Below, in pieces: positions 19,496-23,717 of a DNA stretch of 23,717 bases. Position 1 is the stretch's first letter. The number at the start of each line of letters is the position of its first letter. Made by a program: the position numbers and the translations under genes. The stretch is from Spongospora subterranea (lineage: Eukaryota; Endomyxa; Phytomyxea; Plasmodiophorida; Plasmodiophoridae): contig OUQQ01000294.1 in the NCBI GenBank assembly GCA_900404475.1, positions 1 through 23,717 of the forward strand. Reading direction: 5' to 3'. The notes below the pieces were generated by a model that saw only the letters and a list, made by a program, of their open reading frames with translations, was not told the origin of the DNA and ran no database searches.

Positions 19496-19646
19496 CTGTT
19501 ACATAGTGCTTTAAACCGCGGTAGTCCAGAGTCATTAGCAGGTTGGCTTCCCAGAGCTGGAACGATGAGCGGTCACCATTGAAAATGGGAACTCGGAGTC
19601 TCTCTTCGTTGAAATCACTCAAGGACAAAAGGAAATGTGATGACAA
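19215..19646 (-). pseudogene. copia gag (UBN2-type), broken
   Basis: The start reads RVPIFNGDRSSFQLWEANLL and MTLDYRGLKHYVTEDIIV, resembling the copia gag opening (FNG..Y..W...M...L). It runs to ALPNALKIYLPLST and a stop, then shifts frame to WVIDLPTARLVFVELCEQ and FERNGRGSRIQAWRRFW. No ATG is seen ahead of the open frame. The zinc knuckle is not present. Confidence 0.75.
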
Positions 19647-19649
19647 GCA

Positions 19650-19719
19650 AGGTTTAGATGAGCTAACAGGTTTAGATGAGAATGAACCTAACAGGTTTAG
19701 ATGAGAATGAACCTAACAG
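19650..19719. repeat. 25-bp tandem repeat, two full and one partial copy
   Basis: The unit aggtttagatgagaatgaac plus ctaac is exact at 19668-19692 and 19693-19717. A shorter copy lacking 7 bases (aggtttagatgagctaac) is at 19650-19667. It lies directly upstream of the copia gag. Confidence 0.95.
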
Positions 19720-20138
19720 GAAGTCATGCCGTACCTAATGAATGGTTGGAGTCGGCTGCTATAAAAGTTATTGGTAGTGGAGGGATGCTCGGAGTCTTCC
19801 CCTGGGCCATGATAAGCAACAGCCGACAGACAGTCAAACCTTAATCACTCTTCTGAGTGAGAAATCATGCGAGATGATAACTCATTACAGTTTGAAACAA
19901 GCCGAAATACCTTATGAGCAATCGGGAAACTGAAAAATTAGTCAACCGATTTACCGGTATATGTGTAAACCAGATAATCGATATCAGATCAAACCGATGT
20001 ATTGGAATAAGATGCCATTGCTTCACCGAAATATGCAAATCCCAACACGATAAACGATTAAACAGAAACAGAACAAAACATTCGATAGCACAACCAAGAA
20101 TTATAGTAGAGGAAGAGAGATAAACGAATTTTCAGTAG
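19720..20138 (+). other. A-rich region upstream of the OTU-like relic
   Basis: From about 19840 the plus strand becomes strikingly A-rich and T-poor, matching the OTU-like ORF that follows. Short open stretches (MRDDNSLQFETSRNTL from about 19867; MSNRETEKLVNRFTGICVNQ from 19914) are broken by stops. A ctataaaag TATA-like box is at about 19759. Confidence 0.4.
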
Positions 20139-20681
20139 ATAATAACAATAAATTCAGCCAAAATAGAAGTCAAAATCGTAGGAACGACAGTTAATCCTTG
20201 CATACACAAAAGTGAAGACACGCCAACCAATACAAGAGAACAAAACAATAAATTTAAACACACAAAGCATAATAAGCAACATACAGACAAACAGACTACA
20301 CAGCAAGACTATATGGGCACATCGGCGGGAAAAATCCCAAGTGCACAACCACATAAGAGAACGACAAAAGGTGGAAACAGTAATGGATTGCACAAGACAT
20401 GTGCCATAGAAATTGACACTATTTTAAAAGATGTAGTTGGAGTAGGCAACTGTGCACTTGAAGCAATCAGAACATGAGGAGCAATACCAGACATTACTGT
20501 ACAGCAATTACGTAGAGACATATGTGACTATGACAGAGACCCAAATCAGGGAAGAACCATAGCGACAAAAATACTGAACTACGCCGGACCATTAGACCAT
20601 GAAAATCTTACGCTTGATGCATATCTAGACATAATGGAACAGGACCGACAATGGGCTGGACTATGCAGCGTTTCTATATAA
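20139..20681 (+). pseudogene. OTU-like cysteine protease relic with basic N-terminal region
   Basis: One plus frame stays open from 20139 to TAA 20679-20681, apart from a TGA at 20475-20477. The first ~90 codons are hydrophilic and rich in Lys, Gln, Thr and His (KHTKHNKQHTDKQTTQQDY). Then IDTILKDVVGVGNCALEAIR resembles the OTU active-site box (GDGNCxxxAI), with the Asp position read as Val and the nucleophile Cys at 20451. It continues ITVQQLRRDICDYDRDPNQ and LTLDAYLDIMEQDRQWAGL; the Trp-Ala/Gly step matches the OTU core. The catalytic His part is not found downstream. Together with the A-rich composition this suggests a mobile-element or virus-like protein fragment. OTU naming is moderate. 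Confidence 0.5.
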
Positions 20682-20779
20682 GATCAGTATCCCGAAGGCA
20701 GCGTCCAGTTCCGGATTGCAAATCCTGAAGGGTACGGGCCGCGAGATGTTCGTGGTGTTGGCTGGGCCATGCACTTCCC

Positions 20780-22076
20780 GTCGCTACATGCGATTTCTCT
20801 GAACGACCACGTATTCCACGGGGAAGCAAAAAGAAGTCATCGCCTCCCATGCCGACAGACACGCAATGCCCAGCTCATAAAAAGCGCTTCCATCTCGTCT
20901 CATTTGGTGCCATCCTTAATACGGTTCAGACCGAGCGTTCCATTGCTTTTCACCATTCCGGTCACCATCCAACCGCCGCCCACATCCCATTCGTGCTAAT
21001 TTGGCATCGCGAATTCAGTTTGAGGACATATTAAAGACGGCGCCAGAGGCGCGTCCCAGAAACCTGCAGATAGGTATGTTCTCACGACAGGCAATGAGTG
21101 ACATTCACCCGGCGTTCGTTAACCTGAGTCGATTGGCGTACTCTAAAAACAAGGTATGGGCAAGGAAAAAGCCGGTATCGTCGCTCGGAAGCGTGGCGGC
21201 GTTTGAGGCGAATCTCGGTATTAAAAATGGTTGCAAGCACCAGTGCTGATGACGCCCTTCATGCAAGAGCGGTTAAAGAGCGTCAGTCGTCACTTCAAAC
21301 TGATACGATCGAAGGATTTTTGTTCGACGAACATTGTCCAACAGCCAATGTCACTATGACGTCCGGATTTTGTTCAGTTAACAATCGAAACATTCCATTC
21401 GCGATCTCATTGCTAATGGGAAAGTCGACGTTACATCATGCTGCTCACTTCGGTGTATTATCTCGAGCGTTGAAGATGCCCAATGATCTCAATGTTTGGG
21501 AGGCTGATCCTGAGAAGTCATTTCTGGGAATGACGTGCGACTTTTCGGACCCCGAGCGGAGCGGGTTCGCAAACGCTTTGAATGCACAGTTCCAAGCGAT
21601 GAAGCCATCGACTTGGACTGTTTCTATCGATGTTGCACCGTTCATTCAAGAGGACGCTGACAAGGGTGCAGCGAAATTCCGGCTTGATTTCACCCATTTA
21701 GGCAACGCAAATTCTACCAAGCGGTGTGTGCCCTGTTGGACGTCATTGAAATCAATGACTTTCAGGTCCGGGTTCTCGCCATTGTTGAGGCGTTCCCCAA
21801 GATCAAACGTTGGATGGGATGGCATACAGCACGTGGGAGTTCATCTTTCCGGCGATGGTCAGTCCGGACGCCGTCGCTGCCATCAATCAAACGACTAATG
21901 CGCAAGAATGCATCGGTGGCGAATTTCAGCATTGTTCGCCAAAACCAAGACCATCTTTCTTCGAATGTCTGGATCACACGTACCGCTACGTGAAACAGAT
22001 CGAGATTGACCATATGCTGGCCCTGCAAGGTCTGCGTTATGCCAAATCACCAACGAAGCGAAAAACCCCCATATAG
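20780..22076 (+). pseudogene. Mutator-like (MULE) transposase, frameshifted
   Basis: The N-terminus reads LNDHVFHGEAKRSHRLPCRQ, then in another frame CPAHKKRF and AFHHSGHHPTA, the C-C-H-H layout of FLYWCH/WRKY-type fingers found at MULE N-termini. From 21001 FEDILKTAPEARPRNLQIGM. From 21203 TIEGFLFDEHCPTANVTMTS (first acidic position), IPFAISLLMGKSTLHHAAHF, and MTCDFSDPERSGFANALNAQ, the second Asp of the DDE triad (usually DFExA). After a frameshift YQAVCALLDVIEINDFQVRV and FPKIKRWMGWHTA, then a further shift to TWEFIFPAMVSPDAVAAINQ. These match the post-core helical region of MULE transposases, which cut and paste DNA between terminal inverted repeats. This copy cannot make a full enzyme without frame correction. 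Confidence 0.75.
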
Positions 22077-22117
22077 CAATGATGGTCGGCTTTGAGACAC
22101 TTCGCAACAGCTTATTG

Positions 22118-23047
22118 GTAAGAATCGCGTTGGTCGCCCCAAAGGCTCACGGAACGTCGTCCCGACGATGGGCAGCGAAGTCGACTGGAAAACATTTGGG
22201 ATCCCTTGGAGCTTCAAGTACGGCGGTGATTTCACCGCAGTCAATACATGTGCCATGGACACTGCTTTGATGACAATATATCTGTTAAGCAAGTACGCTG
22301 GCTTGGCGGAGGCAAACGATGTGGAGAATCTACGAACAGTTCTCTGTCTAATTGGAGACGAGCACTACGCCCAAGCACGCTTCATGTGGTGTACAAATGT
22401 GATGAACGTGAGCACATTGGGAAGACATGACATGTGGGCCAGTATCGAAGACGCCGTCATTCATTACTGCCAAGAGTTGTTCATGTACAGGACAACCTGG
22501 GACACATTATGTTCTTCCGAAAACTGTCCACATCCGAACGACAATTGGTCTCTGGACATTGGCAAGCGTAGTACTATTTAAAATGACCTCGTCACCGGAA
22601 AAAAAAATCGATACGCAACTGCACCCGCCGTCAAGATGCACTCGATTCAACCAAACCGCACTCGATTCGTATTTCGAGCAAATGGACGGTCCTTGCGATA
22701 GGACGACGACGCACACCGCTGCACTTCATTCCTCTGTACCTGATGGGGCATTCATTCTCGACACCAATTCAATATACCAATTGAACGAAGAATCGGACGA
22801 GTTTGACACCGTCCCTACTTACAGATGCAGAGACACTCGCACGATTCAGAAACGGTTCATGCTCAACTATCCACCTTTGCTGTTGGTCCCCATCCCTTTG
22901 CTCCCAGAACATCGAGAAAATGAACCGTCTGAACGCATGAAGATCAAACCGCCGACTACGATTCGATTTGGTGAGAATCAGTTCAACCTTGCTGCCATTT
23001 TCTATACGTACTTCTCAGGCAATCATTTCTTTCCCACACGTTTTTAA
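22118..23047 (+). pseudogene. AT-hook plus USP-like (C19) peptidase domain of the MULE protein
   Basis: The frame through 22130-22160 reads NRVGRPKGSRN, an AT-hook. It continues WKTFGIPWSFKYGGDFTAVN and TCAMDTALMTIYLLSKY. NTCxxD(T/S)xLM is the Cys-box layout of ubiquitin-specific proteases, with Cys at about 22249. Further on are LGRHDMWASIEDAVIHYCQE and, after a shift at about 22580, a long frame with RFMLNYPPLLLVPIPL and FGENQFNLAAIFYTYFSGNH, then in another frame FYDGMKTPICDGR. Order and spacing resemble the USP His box (YxLxAVxxHxxxxHF...W..YDG). A Ulp1-like or other papain-fold peptidase is the main alternative. As read, catalytic parts lie in different frames. Confidence 0.5.
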
Positions 23048-23179
23048 ATGGGCAGCCGATATTCTACGACGGCATGAAAACACCAATTTGCGATGGCAGA
23101 CGGTTGACGCCTACCACATAACGAAATATCCAATCACTCACATCCTGTACATGCGACCGAAGCGTGAAACGGTCGAAGT

Positions 23180-23455
23180 TGGCGTCGAGCGCTCGTCATC
23201 CCCATTATCACGACGTCCGACGAAGAAGCCTCATCATCATCGTCGTCCACTGCTTCATCAAAGAAAGCCCACATTATCAGCAAACAAGGTAGCCGTCGCC
23301 GCGACGATAGTGCCTCCGTGAAAGCGCCGTTTCGCAAAGTAGTTCCACAGACACTGCAGGCCCAAAACGACAACGCTATCCCATTGGCATCTCGATGTAG
23401 CAAGTGTGGTATGGTATGGTATACAAAGGATCGCGGGTGCTTATGGGTTGAGTAA
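23180..23455 (+). pseudogene. C-terminal linker and CxxC motif of the MULE protein
   Basis: One frame reads ALVIPIITTSDEEASSSSSS, a Ser/acidic linker, then basic GSRRRDDSASVKAPFRK, and ends SRCSKCGMVWYTKDRGCLWV with TAA at 23453-23455. CxxC plus a third Cys suggests a small zinc-binding tail. The open reading right up to a natural-looking stop supports this as the true C-terminus of the transposon protein. Confidence 0.55.
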
Positions 23456-23517
23456 GCCTGTGTACTACCAGGCTTTCCCTACTTCCGCCTGGCCGCTACA
23501 AGTAGCTTGGGTATCCA

Positions 23518-23717
23518 ATGAAGGAACCTATTAGACCAGCTGGATTCAGCAACATAATCTGTCCTGACGACCACACCGAATGGGACCTGCCCCCACCTGA
23601 TTATTTTGCCTATCCAGAGTTTTCGAGTTTACTGCAAGCAGCGCGCTCTCCCACATTCATTAAAAGCCACGTGGTCAGACCTTCGTGCTCAACATTCTCT
23701 ACTTTTCCGTATTGGAT
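23518..23717 (+). CDS. partial ORF running off the window end
   Basis: ATG at 23518 opens a frame with no stop to the window edge (66 codons), reading MKEPIRPAGFSNIICPDDHT, EWDLPPPDYFAYPEFSSLLQ and so on. It has normal amino-acid composition with Pro- and Asp-rich segments. Not recognised. It begins 62 bp after the MULE stop, so it may be a second transposon ORF or the first exon of an unrelated gene. Confidence 0.35.
   Translation, partial: MKEPIRPAGFSNIICPDDHTEWDLPPPDYFAYPEFSSLLQAARSPTFIKSHVVRPSCSTFSTFPYW

Larger units (their letters stand above)
17280..19646 (-). mobile_element. Ty1/copia retrotransposon relic, truncated and rearranged
   Basis: Polyprotein parts occur in copia order on the minus strand: gag (19646-19215), pre-integrase (about 18875-18735), integrase (18725-17989), a Ser/Thr-rich linker, then the first part of reverse transcriptase (17558-17280). 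Protease and zinc knuckle are missing; their place is taken by an inverted copy of part of gag. The RT stops just after the VDFDETFA motif, so the rest of RT, RNase H and the 3' LTR are absent. I found no convincing LTR at either end. Frameshifts and stops in nearly every domain show the copy is dead. Confidence 0.9.
20780..23455 (+). mobile_element. MULE transposon relic with peptidase-like C-terminal extension
   Basis: Successive plus-strand frames, joined only across frameshifts, carry the parts of one long protein: FLYWCH-like zinc finger, MULE N-terminal region, DDE transposase core, AT-hook, USP-like peptidase domain, Ser/Asp-rich linker and terminal CxxC. Base composition is more GC-rich than the A-rich relic to the left, with a sharp change near 20690. 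I saw no convincing terminal inverted repeats between 20,680 and the window end. Shifts at about 20865, 20998, 21240, 21670, 21815, 22078 and 23047 argue for a dead copy; some could instead be small introns. Confidence 0.75.

Noticed and set aside
1..23717. CRISPR arrays, rRNA genes or bacterial operons
   Set aside because: No evenly spaced short repeats with unique spacers, no rRNA signature, and the genes are intron-rich eukaryotic.

Overview
The window looks like nuclear DNA of a zoosporic (flagellated) fungus or a close fungal relative. Two genes point that way together: a division-1-type chitin synthase and CFAP61, a protein found only in organisms that build motile cilia or flagella. 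Every gene I could resolve is cut by very short GT-AG introns, mostly 38-65 nt. Single long ORFs therefore miss most genes, and I rebuilt the models by hand from reading-frame continuity across splice sites. An oomycete or another chitin-making flagellate is not excluded.

Layout. 1-5,104: a 44-bp tandem repeat fragment and a small doubtful gene on +; then three genes on -: a GPI-anchored surface protein with a Lys/Thr repeat stalk and a Cu-only-SOD-like domain, an unrecognised spliced gene, and a five-exon membrin/Bos1-like Qb-SNARE. A coiled-coil protein gene on + follows. 5,160-10,964: an unrecognised spliced gene, the spliceosomal Sm protein SmB, and the large multi-exon CFAP61 gene, all on +. 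11,047-15,451: an unrecognised + gene that converges on chitin synthase (-) with about 31 bp between stops, and VPS29 (-, retromer), which lies just upstream of chitin synthase on the same strand. 15,452-17,279: a CCCTA-rich tract in the VPS29 upstream region, a 180-bp-arm inverted repeat, and a small unrecognised spliced gene on -.

From 17,280 on the window is a graveyard of mobile elements: a broken Ty1/copia element on - whose gag region is duplicated in inverted orientation, a 25-bp tandem repeat, an A-rich relic carrying an OTU-like cysteine-protease N-terminal half, and a frameshifted Mutator-like (MULE) transposase gene. The MULE is unusual: after the DDE core it reads through an AT-hook into what looks like a ubiquitin-specific-protease-like (C19) domain, and it ends in a CxxC motif.

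The housekeeping genes serve vesicle traffic (membrin, VPS29), splicing (SmB), cell wall (chitin synthase) and the flagellum (CFAP61). They show no operon-like logic. The most unusual items are the MULE-peptidase fusion, the SOD on a lysine-rich repeat stalk, and the two independent inverted duplications. All family names come from reading motifs by eye; no search was run.
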